Positions 8,321 to 15,482 of a DNA stretch of 64,000 nucleotides are shown one piece after another. The notes beneath the pieces were generated by a model, which worked only from the letters and a program-made list of their open reading frames with translations, ran no database searches and had not been told where the DNA came from. Origin of the DNA: CAXSEF01 sp964236695. GTDB taxonomy: Bacteria; Pseudomonadota; Alphaproteobacteria; Acetobacterales; Acetobacteraceae. The stretch lies in NCBI GenBank assembly GCA_964236695.1, contig CAXSFU010000008.1, forward strand, positions 18,247 to 82,246, written 5' to 3'. Position 1 is the first letter of the stretch. Each line of letters begins with the position of its first letter. The translations under genes were made by a program, and so were the position numbers.

Positions 8321-9172
8321 ATGCCGCTGTGCCCGCTGCCCACGGTGATGCTCGAGCCCCTGGTGCGCGCCGCCCTGCTGGAGGACCTCGGCCGCGCCGG
8401 CGACCTCACCACCGACGCCATCGTGCCCCGCGACCTGCACACCACCACCGCGCTGGCCGCCCGCCAGCCAGGCGTGGTCGCCGGCCTCGACCTCGCCGTG
8501 CTCGCCTTCCGCCTGGTCGCGCCCTCGATCGATGTCGATGTCCACATCCCCGACGGCGGCCGACTGCGCCCGGGCGACACGATCGCCACCGTGCGCGGCC
8601 CCGCCCACGGCGTGCTCACCGCCGAGCGCGTCGCCCTGAACTTCCTGGGCCACCTGAGCGGCATCGCCACCGCCACCGCCACGATCGCCGACGCGCTGGC
8701 CCACACCCGCACCCGCGTCACCTGCACCCGCAAGACCATCCCCGGCCTGCGCGCGGTGGAGAAATACGCGGTGCGCGCCGGCGGCGGCTCGAACCACCGC
8801 TTCGGCCTCGACGACGCGGTGCTCATCAAGGACAACCACGTCGCCATCGCAGGCGGCGTCCGCACCGCCCTGGAGCGCGCCCGCGCCCACGTCGGCCATC
8901 TCGTCAAGATCGAGCTGGAGGTCGACACCCTCGCCCAGCTGGAAGAAGCGCTCTCTGCCGGCGTCGACGCCGTGCTGCTCGACAACATGGACGTTTCCAC
9001 CCTGCGCCAGGCCGTCGCCATGGTCGGCGGGCGCGCCATCACCGAGGCGTCCGGCCGCATCATGCCGCAGACCGCGGCGGAGATCGCGTCGAGCGGCGTG
9101 GACCTGATCTCGGTGGGCTGGCTTACGCACAGCGCCGCGGTGCTGGATATCGGGCTCGATCACAGGGCGTAG
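8321..9172 (+). CDS. nadC: Nicotinate-nucleotide pyrophosphorylase (carboxylating) NadC
   Basis: 283 residues. It converts quinolinate and PRPP to nicotinate mononucleotide, CO2 and pyrophosphate. Motifs visible are ALLEDLGRAGDLTTDAI near the N-terminus, ERVALNFLGHLSGIAT, CTRKTIPGLRAVEKYAVR, GGGSNHRFGLDDAVLIKDNH, IELEVDTLAQLEEAL, DAVLLDNM and ITEASGRI, together covering the phosphoribosyl- and quinolinate-binding residues of the family. Its length is typical. The ATG lies three bases after the nadB stop. It is the last gene of the operon; a palindromic repeat and an A/T-rich repeat follow before the convergent CXXCW gene. Confidence 0.95.
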   Translation: MPLCPLPTVMLEPLVRAALLEDLGRAGDLTTDAIVPRDLHTTTALAARQPGVVAGLDLAVLAFRLVAPSIDVDVHIPDGGRLRPGDTIATVRGPAHGVLTAERVALNFLGHLSGIATATATIADALAHTRTRVTCTRKTIPGLRAVEKYAVRAGGGSNHRFGLDDAVLIKDNHVAIAGGVRTALERARAHVGHLVKIELEVDTLAQLEEALSAGVDAVLLDNMDVSTLRQAVAMVGGRAITEASGRIMPQTAAEIASSGVDLISVGWLTHSAAVLDIGLDHRA

Positions 9173-9175
9173 GAC

Positions 9176-9312
9176 GCAAGGCTGGGCTCTGCCCGGACCC
9201 GCAAAGGGCCGTGAGGCCCCTTGATCCCTTTAACTTAAGAAGCGAATCTCAAAGGCTTGCCTTTGGCGGGGTTTCCGCTTCAAGCATGGGGCAGGGCCCC
9301 TGGCCTTCCCTA
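9176..9312. repeat. Intergenic palindromic repeat, copy 5
   Basis: Left arm GCAAGGCTGGGCTCTGCCC, right end GGGCAGGGCCCCTGGCCTTCC, internal CTCAAAGGCTTGCCTTTGG. It lies between the convergent nadC and CXXCW genes and is immediately followed by the A/T-rich repeat. Confidence 0.8.
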
Positions 9313-9498
9313 GAGGTTGTTATGAACCTCGAAGCAGTTCGCTGCTTCGGGCAGAAAGATAAGAGTCTTCTTTTTCTGAAGAAAAAGAAGCAAAAAGACT
9401 TTGCACATGCAGCTCCGAGCGCGCGGGCGACTCCGGAGCCCAATAGACAAAAGTTCTTTGGTTCTTTCTTTCAAGAAAGAACATGCTTTCTTCCTGCT
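9313..9498. repeat. A/T-rich three-hairpin repeat, copy 1, with two extra small hairpins
   Basis: The shared part is 9361-9498, closely matching 60291-60428. Hairpin 1: arms CTTCTTTTTC (9367-9376) and GAAAAAGAAG (9381-9390), loop TGAA. Hairpin 2: arms GTTCTTTCTT (9461-9470) and AAGAAAGAAC (9473-9482). A weaker central stem lies between them. Before it are GAGGTT/AACCTC (9313-9330) and a perfect GAAGCAG-TTCG-CTGCTTC hairpin (9331-9348). The base composition contrasts sharply with the genome. No coding frame is convincing. Confidence 0.8.
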
Positions 9499-9538
9499 AT
9501 GCTGCAAGAAATTAGGGATGGCAGGTCAGTAACACCCT

Positions 9539-10093
9539 CTAGGGCGCCGCCTCCACCGGCGGCGACGCCATCGCCTGTCCCGCCTGGCTCCACCCCTCGA
9601 TGCCCTGCGGGTACCACGTCACCGCGCGATACCCCCAACCGATCGCCCGCTTCGCCGCGTTCCACGAGCGCCAGCACTCCGGGTGGCAGTAGAACACCAG
9701 CGGCCGCCCCGGATCGCCGCCCGTCAGCGCGTCCAGGCGCCCGCGCACCCATTCCTCGGTCGACGGCGTCAGGACGGACTGCCCGGCGTCGGGAAGCCAT
9801 ACGCTGCCGGAGATGTCGCGATGCACGAGCGGCATCCAGATCGCGCCCGGCGGCATCCCTTCCGGGCGGCGCTGCGCCACGCTGACGTCGACCAGCACCA
9901 CGCCGCCGTAGGCCAGCAGCGCTTCCAGCTGCTCGGTGGTGACCACCCGCCCGCCGGCCAGCGTCGCCGGCACCGGCCCGCGCTCCTCGCCGCTCCACAG
10001 TCCGGGCGGTTCCGGCGTGGGCGCCGCCGCCGCGACCCAGACCGCAAGCGCCGCTGCCAGCAGCGCCCGCGCCCCGGCCCGCCCCGCCCGCAC
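9539..10093 (-). CDS. PQQ-dependent catabolism-associated CXXCW motif protein
   Basis: 184 residues with an N-terminal signal peptide (ALLAAALAVWVAAAAP) and a rhodanese-like fold (VVLVDVSVAQRRPEGMPPGAIWMP). The diagnostic YCHPECWRSWNAAKRA segment carries the CxxxCW-type motif, followed by GYRAVTWYPQGIEGW. Such proteins are found beside PQQ-dependent dehydrogenases or their relay proteins and are thought to act in the periplasm; the exact role is not established. The start is GTG at 10093, nine bases after the stop of the SoxYZ-like gene, without a strong ribosome binding site, consistent with coupled translation. It is the third gene of a three-gene minus-strand operon. Confidence 0.85.
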   Translation of the reverse strand: MRAGRAGARALLAAALAVWVAAAAPTPEPPGLWSGEERGPVPATLAGGRVVTTEQLEALLAYGGVVLVDVSVAQRRPEGMPPGAIWMPLVHRDISGSVWLPDAGQSVLTPSTEEWVRGRLDALTGGDPGRPLVFYCHPECWRSWNAAKRAIGWGYRAVTWYPQGIEGWSQAGQAMASPPVEAAP

Positions 10094-10101
10094 GACCCGG
10101 C

Positions 10102-10911
10102 TCAGGTGCCCCGGGCGGGCACGTCGAAGCCGTGCTCGAAGGTGGTGCCCTTGCTGTCGTGCGCGACCACGTCGAGCTTGCCGGGACCGGGCGGCACGAA
10201 GCTGAAGGTGATCGCAGGGTCGGTGGAAAGGGAGATGTCGGAGGAGACCTGCATCACCTGCGTCCCGTTGTAGGTGATGTCCGTCTTGTCGAGGAACCGC
10301 GCCGGCGTCATCAGCCGGGTCACCTGATCCATCTGCATGCCGTTGAAGTTGGGGTGGCGGATCAGCAGTTGCGCCGTCACCGGCTTGCCCGGGACGAAGT
10401 CGCTGAGCAGGCGCAGCTTCATCTCGCCGAGCGCGCGCAGCGCCTCCTCGTCGTTCGAGCCGGCAGGCGCGGAGCAGCCGCCGGCCGCCTTCACGAAATC
10501 CTGCGTCATGTACAGCTTGCCGTCCGTGGTCTCGGCGACGGCCTGCATGCGCGTGTACTGATTCACCCGCACGCGCACCTTGATCTCGTTCGGATCAGCG
10601 AGCGGCCCGAAGGTGAAGGTCGCGGCCAGCGGCGACGGGTTGTCGTCGATCACCAGGTACACCGCCTTGACCGGCTTGGTGCCCGACAGGACGATCGACA
10701 CCGGCACCAGCGCAGCGTCCAGCGCCCGCGGCGGCGCCTGCAGCGTCACCAGCCCGGCGCCGTCCTCCACGGCGCGGTCGCCGAAGATCGCGTGGCTGAG
10801 GTCGCTCCAGCGCGCGTCGCGTTCCGCCTCGTCCTCCGCGCGCGCCGCCGGCGGCAGCGCCACGAACAGCATCAGCGCCGGCAGCAGCGCCAGCAGGGCG
10901 GATCGTCTCAT
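10102..10911 (-). CDS. Quinoprotein dehydrogenase-associated SoxYZ-like carrier
   Basis: 269 residues with a signal peptide (MRRSALLALLPALMLFVALPPAARA). The SoxY-like half includes LSGTKPVKAVYLVIDDNPSP and ends near AAGGCSAPAG, whose cysteine is the probable carrier residue. The SoxZ-like half follows (PVTAQLLIRHPNFNGMQMDQ, PAITFSFVPPGPGKLDVVAHD, FEHGFDV). The fused SoxY-SoxZ arrangement is typical of the family linked to PQQ enzymes rather than sulfur oxidation. The ATG at 10911 has a GGGGAG ribosome binding site seven bases upstream, so the ATG at 10953 is rejected. It is the middle gene of the quinoprotein-relay operon. Confidence 0.85.
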   Translation of the reverse strand: MRRSALLALLPALMLFVALPPAARAEDEAERDARWSDLSHAIFGDRAVEDGAGLVTLQAPPRALDAALVPVSIVLSGTKPVKAVYLVIDDNPSPLAATFTFGPLADPNEIKVRVRVNQYTRMQAVAETTDGKLYMTQDFVKAAGGCSAPAGSNDEEALRALGEMKLRLLSDFVPGKPVTAQLLIRHPNFNGMQMDQVTRLMTPARFLDKTDITYNGTQVMQVSSDISLSTDPAITFSFVPPGPGKLDVVAHDSKGTTFEHGFDVPARGT

Positions 10912-10972
10912 GTCTCGGCTCCCCTTCGGCCTGCCTCGCGCCGGCAGTGCCACCTTGCAACGGCCAGCGCCG

Positions 10973-11923
10973 TCACTCCCACTCGAGTTCCTTGTACGCC
11001 TCGGTGACGTTGCGCCCGTTGTAGTCGTCGAACAACGCCCAGCGCGAGCGCTCGCCGGCGGCCACCGTGTCCACCGCCCGCTCGATCGGCACCCCGTCGC
11101 GGATCGCCGCCCGCGTCTGGGTCAGCAGCGCGGTGAGATACCCCTCGATCGGCCGCGACGCCTCCTCCCACGACAAACGCAGCGGCCCGTGCCCCGGCAC
11201 CACCCGCGCCGCCCCCATCGCCTTGAGCACCGCGAGCTCGCGCAGCCAGCCGCGCAGGTCGCCGTCCAGCGAGGGCACCCTGTCGACGAACACCAGGTCC
11301 GCCGACAGCAGCGTGCCGGTCTGTTCGTCGAGCACGCTGAGGTCGTTGTCGGTGTGCGCGGCCCCGTGCGCGTGCAGGGACAGCACCCGCCCGCCAAGGT
11401 CGAGCTTCGCTCCGTCGGCCACCAGCAGCGTCGGCGGCACCACCGGCCCCGCCCCGCCCGCGCCGACGATGCCGTCCAGCGCCGCCTGGTAGTACGACCC
11501 GCGCGACGCCAGCGCCTGCGGCAGCCGCGCGTGGCCGACGAACACCGGCGCGTCGGGGAGGAACGCCCCGGCGCCGAAATGGTGGTCGGGGTGCACGTGG
11601 GTGAGCACGACGTAGCGGATCGGCAGCGTCGTCGCCGCCCGCACCGCAGCCCGCAGCCGCCGCCCGCACGCGAGGTCGCCGCCCGGGTCGATCACCGCGA
11701 CGCAGTCCCGCCCGACCACGAAACCGGTGTTGGCGATGGCGTCCTGGTTGGCGGCGGTGGCGTTCTCGACCAGGCCCTTCTGGAAGAAAAGGCCGGCCGC
11801 GATCTCCTGCATGGCGAACGGCGTCTCGTCCGCCGGCGCCGCCCGGCCGAGCCTCGGCAGGCAGCACAGGCAGAAACCAGAGAACAGCGCGCTGCGTCGC
11901 GTGAGGATCGAACCGACCTGCAT
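10973..11923 (-). CDS. Quinoprotein relay system zinc metallohydrolase (SoxH-like, MBL fold)
   Basis: 316 residues with an exported N-terminus (MQVGSILTRRSALFSGFCLC). The metallo-beta-lactamase metal motif HxHxDH appears as LTHVHPDHHFGAGAF; further ligand regions are HGAAHTDNDLSV, LLSADLVFVDRVPSLDGDL and VVPGHGPL. This family is found with PQQ-dependent dehydrogenases, CXXCW proteins and SoxYZ-like carriers, and that is the gene order here. The substrate is unknown. It is the first gene of the minus-strand operon, divergent from the DUF255 gene with only 65 bases between starts, so their promoters overlap or are shared. No PQQ enzyme or pqq biosynthesis gene occurs in the window. Confidence 0.85.
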   Translation of the reverse strand: MQVGSILTRRSALFSGFCLCCLPRLGRAAPADETPFAMQEIAAGLFFQKGLVENATAANQDAIANTGFVVGRDCVAVIDPGGDLACGRRLRAAVRAATTLPIRYVVLTHVHPDHHFGAGAFLPDAPVFVGHARLPQALASRGSYYQAALDGIVGAGGAGPVVPPTLLVADGAKLDLGGRVLSLHAHGAAHTDNDLSVLDEQTGTLLSADLVFVDRVPSLDGDLRGWLRELAVLKAMGAARVVPGHGPLRLSWEEASRPIEGYLTALLTQTRAAIRDGVPIERAVDTVAAGERSRWALFDDYNGRNVTEAYKELEWE

Positions 11924-11988
11924 GACGTGCTAGGTCGGCGCTGGCCGGGACGGTGTCAACGATCCCTGCGCACGGGAGCGGAGCTGGC

Positions 11989-14373
11989 ATGAGCATATCG
12001 GCAGACACGGGCGCATCCACCGGCGTGCCTGCACGCCTCGCCCTTGCGCCCCGGCGAGCGCCGCACGCCGGCCTGCGACGCCTGGCCGTCCTCGCGCTGC
12101 TGGCGGCCGCGACACCCGTGGCCGCCGCGGAGAACCGCCTCGCCCGCTCCGACGACCCCTACCTGCTGATGCACGCCCATGACCCGGTGGACTGGTACTC
12201 CTGGGGCCCGGAAGCGCTGGACAAGGCGCGGCGCGAGGACAAGCCGATCTTCCTGTCCGTCGGCTTCAGCGCCTGCTTCTGGTGCCACACCATGCAGCGC
12301 GAAAGCTTCTCCGACCCCGCGATCGCCGCCCTGCTCAACGCCTCGTTCGTGAGCATCAAGGTGGACCGCGAGCAGCGCCCGGAGCTCGACGCGCTGTACG
12401 GCCTCGCCGCCGACGTGCTCGCCGGGCAGTTCGGCTGGCCCAACAACGTGTTCCTCACCCCGGACGGCAGGCCGTTCGCCGACGTCAGCTACCTGCCGCC
12501 GCACGACGACAGCTTCGGCCAGCCCGGCTTCGACACCCTGCTCGCCACCGTGCGAGACCTGTGGGCGCAGCACCGCGACCAGGCCACGGCCAAGGCCGAC
12601 CGCACCGTCGCCGCCATGCGCGACGCCCAGGGTGCGCAGTCGGCCGCCGCACAGGTGCCGCTTGCGCCGCAGGACTGGATGGAACGCGCGCACGCGCTCT
12701 ACCTGTCGCGCCTCGACCCCGCCAACGGCGGCCTCGGCGGCGAGGGCGGCAAGTCGCCGCACGCCCCCGTGCTCGCGCTGATGCTGGCCGCGCAGGAGGA
12801 GCACCCGGACGCGGAGACGGAGAACTGGCTGCGCGCCACCCTCGACGCGATGGCGTTCGGCGGCATCGACGACCAGCTCGCCGGCGGCTTCCACCGCTAC
12901 AGCACCGACGAGGCCTGGGCGATCCCGCACTACGAGAAGATGCTCGGCGACAACGCGCAGCTGCTCGCCGCCTACGCCGACGCGGCAGGCCTGCTGCACG
13001 ACCCGCTCTACCGTGCGGTCGCGATCGACACTGGCGCCTGGATGATCCGCGAGCTGGGCACGCCCGGCGGCGGCTTCCTCAACTCCGAGGACGCGCGCAG
13101 CGGCGACGCCGAGGGCGCCAGCTATCTGTGGAGTCGCGAGGAGATCACGGCCGTGCTCGGCGCCGCCTCGGCAGCGCGCTTCCTCGACGCCTATGCGATC
13201 AGCAGCGACCAGCCCGCGGTCCGCGGCGAGCCGGAGCGCGGCGTGCTGCGGCTGCGCGTGCCGATCGAGGACACGCTGCGGCGCACCGGACAGCCCGACG
13301 CGGTGGCATTGCTGAACTCCCTGGCGCCGCAGCGCGCGGCCTTGCTCGCCGTGCGCGACGCCCGGCCGCAGCCGCGCCGCAACACGCAGGTCGTGGTGGC
13401 GGAGAACGGCCTGGCGACCGCGGCGCTTGCGGGCAGCGCCGGGCCGCTGGGCCGGCCGGACTTCCTGGCCCAGGCCACGGCCGCCGCCCTGCACCTGTGG
13501 GACGCCGCGTGGGACGAGCGCGCCGGCCTGCTGCACCACGAGCTGATCGACGGCCGTGCGGAAGGGGAGGGCACGCTCGACGACTACGCCCTGCTGGCCG
13601 GGGGCGCGCTGGCGCTGGCGCAGGCCACCGGCGACGCGCAGTGGCACGCGCGCGCGGAGCGCCTCGCAGACGCGATGCTGCGCCGCTTCGCACAGCAGCC
13701 CGCCGGTGGCCTGGTCGCCTCCGCCGCGCGCGACCTGATCCTGCCGCCGTACGACACCGGCGACGATGCGCAGCCTTCCGGCACGTCGGCGGCGATCGCC
13801 GTTCTGCTGCGCCTCGACGGCCCGGGCGACGCCGCCGCGGCGCTGCGCGCGGCCTCGTGGATCAGCGGCGCGGTGGCGGCGCGCCCGGACGCGTGGCCCG
13901 CGGCGATCCTGGCCATGGCGCAGGGCCGCGCCACCCTGCTGCGCCAGCCCGATCCGCAGCAGGTGACAGCCGCCGTATCCCGCCCGTCTCCCGCCGGCTT
14001 CGCGCTGCCAGACACCGCCGCGCACGTGCACGCGGAGGCCACGCTGCACGAGCACGACGGCGCGGCGGAGCTTGCGGTCACGCTGCACGTCGACCCCGGC
14101 TACCACGTCAACGCAAACCCGGCTTCGTCGGCGGACCTGCTGGCGACCACGCTGCACGTCGACGGCCTGGACTCCGCCGCGGTGCACTACCCTGCCGCGG
14201 TCGCGCTGCACCCGAGCTTCACGCCGGCAACGCTCGACGTCTACGAGGGAGCGACGCGGATCACCGCGACGCTGGCGGCGGCAGGGCCGGTGTCCGGCAG
14301 CGTGGACGTGCAGGCCTGCACGATGACCCTGTGCCTGCCGCCGGCCACGCTGGCGTTCACAGCGAAACCCTGA
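11989..14373 (+). CDS. Exported DUF255 thioredoxin-domain protein fused to a DsbD-like domain
   Basis: 794 residues. A signal sequence (LRRLAVLALLAAATPVAAAE, residues 29-48) precedes a DUF255 thioredoxin-like domain with NRLARSDDPYLLMHAHDPVDW and the CxxC at 96-99 (SACFWCHTMQRESF). The middle ~400 residues are the (alpha/alpha)-barrel part of YyaL/SSP411-like proteins (GGFHRYSTDEAWAIPHYEKM, ENGLATAAL). The last ~115 residues resemble the DsbD N-terminal alpha domain (DPGYHVNANPASS, VDVQACTMTLCLPPATLAF) with two cysteines. The ATG at 11989 has an upstream GGAG; the GTG at 11953 is less likely. Export plus two redox domains suggests periplasmic disulfide or thiol chemistry, perhaps serving the divergent quinoprotein-relay operon; this is inference. 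Confidence 0.8.
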   Translation: MSISADTGASTGVPARLALAPRRAPHAGLRRLAVLALLAAATPVAAAENRLARSDDPYLLMHAHDPVDWYSWGPEALDKARREDKPIFLSVGFSACFWCHTMQRESFSDPAIAALLNASFVSIKVDREQRPELDALYGLAADVLAGQFGWPNNVFLTPDGRPFADVSYLPPHDDSFGQPGFDTLLATVRDLWAQHRDQATAKADRTVAAMRDAQGAQSAAAQVPLAPQDWMERAHALYLSRLDPANGGLGGEGGKSPHAPVLALMLAAQEEHPDAETENWLRATLDAMAFGGIDDQLAGGFHRYSTDEAWAIPHYEKMLGDNAQLLAAYADAAGLLHDPLYRAVAIDTGAWMIRELGTPGGGFLNSEDARSGDAEGASYLWSREEITAVLGAASAARFLDAYAISSDQPAVRGEPERGVLRLRVPIEDTLRRTGQPDAVALLNSLAPQRAALLAVRDARPQPRRNTQVVVAENGLATAALAGSAGPLGRPDFLAQATAAALHLWDAAWDERAGLLHHELIDGRAEGEGTLDDYALLAGGALALAQATGDAQWHARAERLADAMLRRFAQQPAGGLVASAARDLILPPYDTGDDAQPSGTSAAIAVLLRLDGPGDAAAALRAASWISGAVAARPDAWPAAILAMAQGRATLLRQPDPQQVTAAVSRPSPAGFALPDTAAHVHAEATLHEHDGAAELAVTLHVDPGYHVNANPASSADLLATTLHVDGLDSAAVHYPAAVALHPSFTPATLDVYEGATRITATLAAAGPVSGSVDVQACTMTLCLPPATLAFTAKP

Positions 14374-14399
14374 CGCAGGACACCGGCGGCTGAACCTCG

Positions 14400-14642
14400 G
14401 CCCGGGTCCCTGGAGCCTTTGGGGAGACCCTGCCTCGTGCCGGTCCCTAAAACCGGGCCTTTGGCGGGGGCCAGACACAGAGTTGTACTCCGGGGTCTCA
14501 CTTGAGATTCGGAAAGCAAGGCCAGGGGCTCTGCCCCTGGACCCCGCCAAGGGAGCCCCTTGGATGGCTCTACTTGAGGGAGGCCGGGTCCAGGGACGGC
14601 TCGCCCCTGGCGGGTCCAGGGCAGAGCCCTGGCCTTCCTCGC
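14400..14642. repeat. Intergenic palindromic repeat, copy 6, with degenerate flank
   Basis: 14514-14642 is a good copy: AAGCAAGGCCAGGGGCTCTG on the left, GGGCAGAGCCCTGGCCTTCC on the right. 14400-14475 holds decayed fragments (GGGAGACCCTGCC, GGCCTTTGGCGGGGGCC). It lies between the convergent DUF255 and H1-like genes. Confidence 0.75.
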
Positions 14643-14653
14643 CGCAATCAGCC

Positions 14654-15331
14654 TCAGCCCGCGGTGTCCGTTTCCGTCTTCGCCCGGCGCGCGCGACGCG
14701 GCGCGGGACGCGGCGGCGCCGGCATCTCTGCCGCCTCTGGCGACTGCGCCTCGATCGCTGCGGGCTCTTCGTGCATCGCCTCCTCCTGCACCTCGCTCGG
14801 CGCCGGAGCCTTGGCCTTGCCGCGCGTGGCCTTGCCGGCCGGCTTCGCGGCGCGCGGCTTGGCGCTCGCGCGCTTCGGCGCCTCGGGCTTCGCGGCTTCC
14901 GGCTTGGCGGCCGCCGCCTTCGTGGAAGGCGCGGCCTTGCGGGCGCGCGACGCCGCCGGTGCAGGCGCGGCCTTCCTGGCGGTGGCGGTGCGCGATGCCG
15001 GCTTGGCTGCGCGCGACGCCGGCTTCTCCGCCGCCTTGCCGTTGGCGGTGCGCGATGACGCCGCCTTGGTGGCGCGCGCGGGCGCCTTCGCCGGCTCGGC
15101 CGCGGCGGTGCGCGCGGAGCGCGCGACGCTCGCCGCACGCGTCTTGGCGCGCGCCGCCATGATCTTCGCGCGCTCCTTGCGCACCTTCATCTCGTCGCGG
15201 ATCATCGCCAGCGCCGCCTTGGCGACCGACGCCTGCATCGCTTCCGGGATCTCCTCGATCGCGGCGAGGAACGCGCGGCTCACCGGCTTGGCGCCGCGTG
15301 GCGAACGGGTGGATGTGTCTGCTTTGGCCAT
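14654..15331 (-). CDS. Histone H1-like, lysine/alanine-rich protein
   Basis: 225 residues. The first ~70 residues form a helical head (SRAFLAAIEEIPEAMQASV, AKAALAMIRDEMKVRKERAK). The rest is a low-complexity Lys-Ala-Pro-Arg tail with repeated KAA, RAAKP and KPEA units, ending in an acidic stretch and ARRAKTETDTAG. This composition is like bacterial histone H1-like and AlgP-type proteins that bind DNA non-specifically. The ATG at 15331 has CAGGACGCC before it and starts MAKADTSTRS. The repetitive tail means the long open frames on the opposite strand here are artefacts of composition. Function as a nucleoid protein is inference. Confidence 0.65.
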   Translation of the reverse strand: MAKADTSTRSPRGAKPVSRAFLAAIEEIPEAMQASVAKAALAMIRDEMKVRKERAKIMAARAKTRAASVARSARTAAAEPAKAPARATKAASSRTANGKAAEKPASRAAKPASRTATARKAAPAPAASRARKAAPSTKAAAAKPEAAKPEAPKRASAKPRAAKPAGKATRGKAKAPAPSEVQEEAMHEEPAAIEAQSPEAAEMPAPPRPAPRRARRAKTETDTAG

Positions 15332-15482
15332 GGCGTCCTGGCAACTCCCTGTTTCTCGCGATGGCGTCACGCCAGCGAATCGGCACCGCATGCGCTGCGG
15401 CTCCGTGGTTCATCAGCAAGTGCGGCACGGCGGTTCGTCAAGCGTTTCCCGTGCGCCCGCGACGGCGCACGTGCCCTTTACG

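Noticed and set aside
9357..9498. The A/T-rich hairpins after nadC as a simple terminator
   Set aside because: The same multi-hairpin block recurs at 60291-60428 in a different context (upstream of etfB, downstream of the HIG1 gene), so it is described as a repeat; terminator activity remains possible.
7117..9885. A 922-codon plus-strand open frame
   Set aside because: It is an out-of-frame shadow of nadB and nadC that continues through two repeats into an antisense gene.
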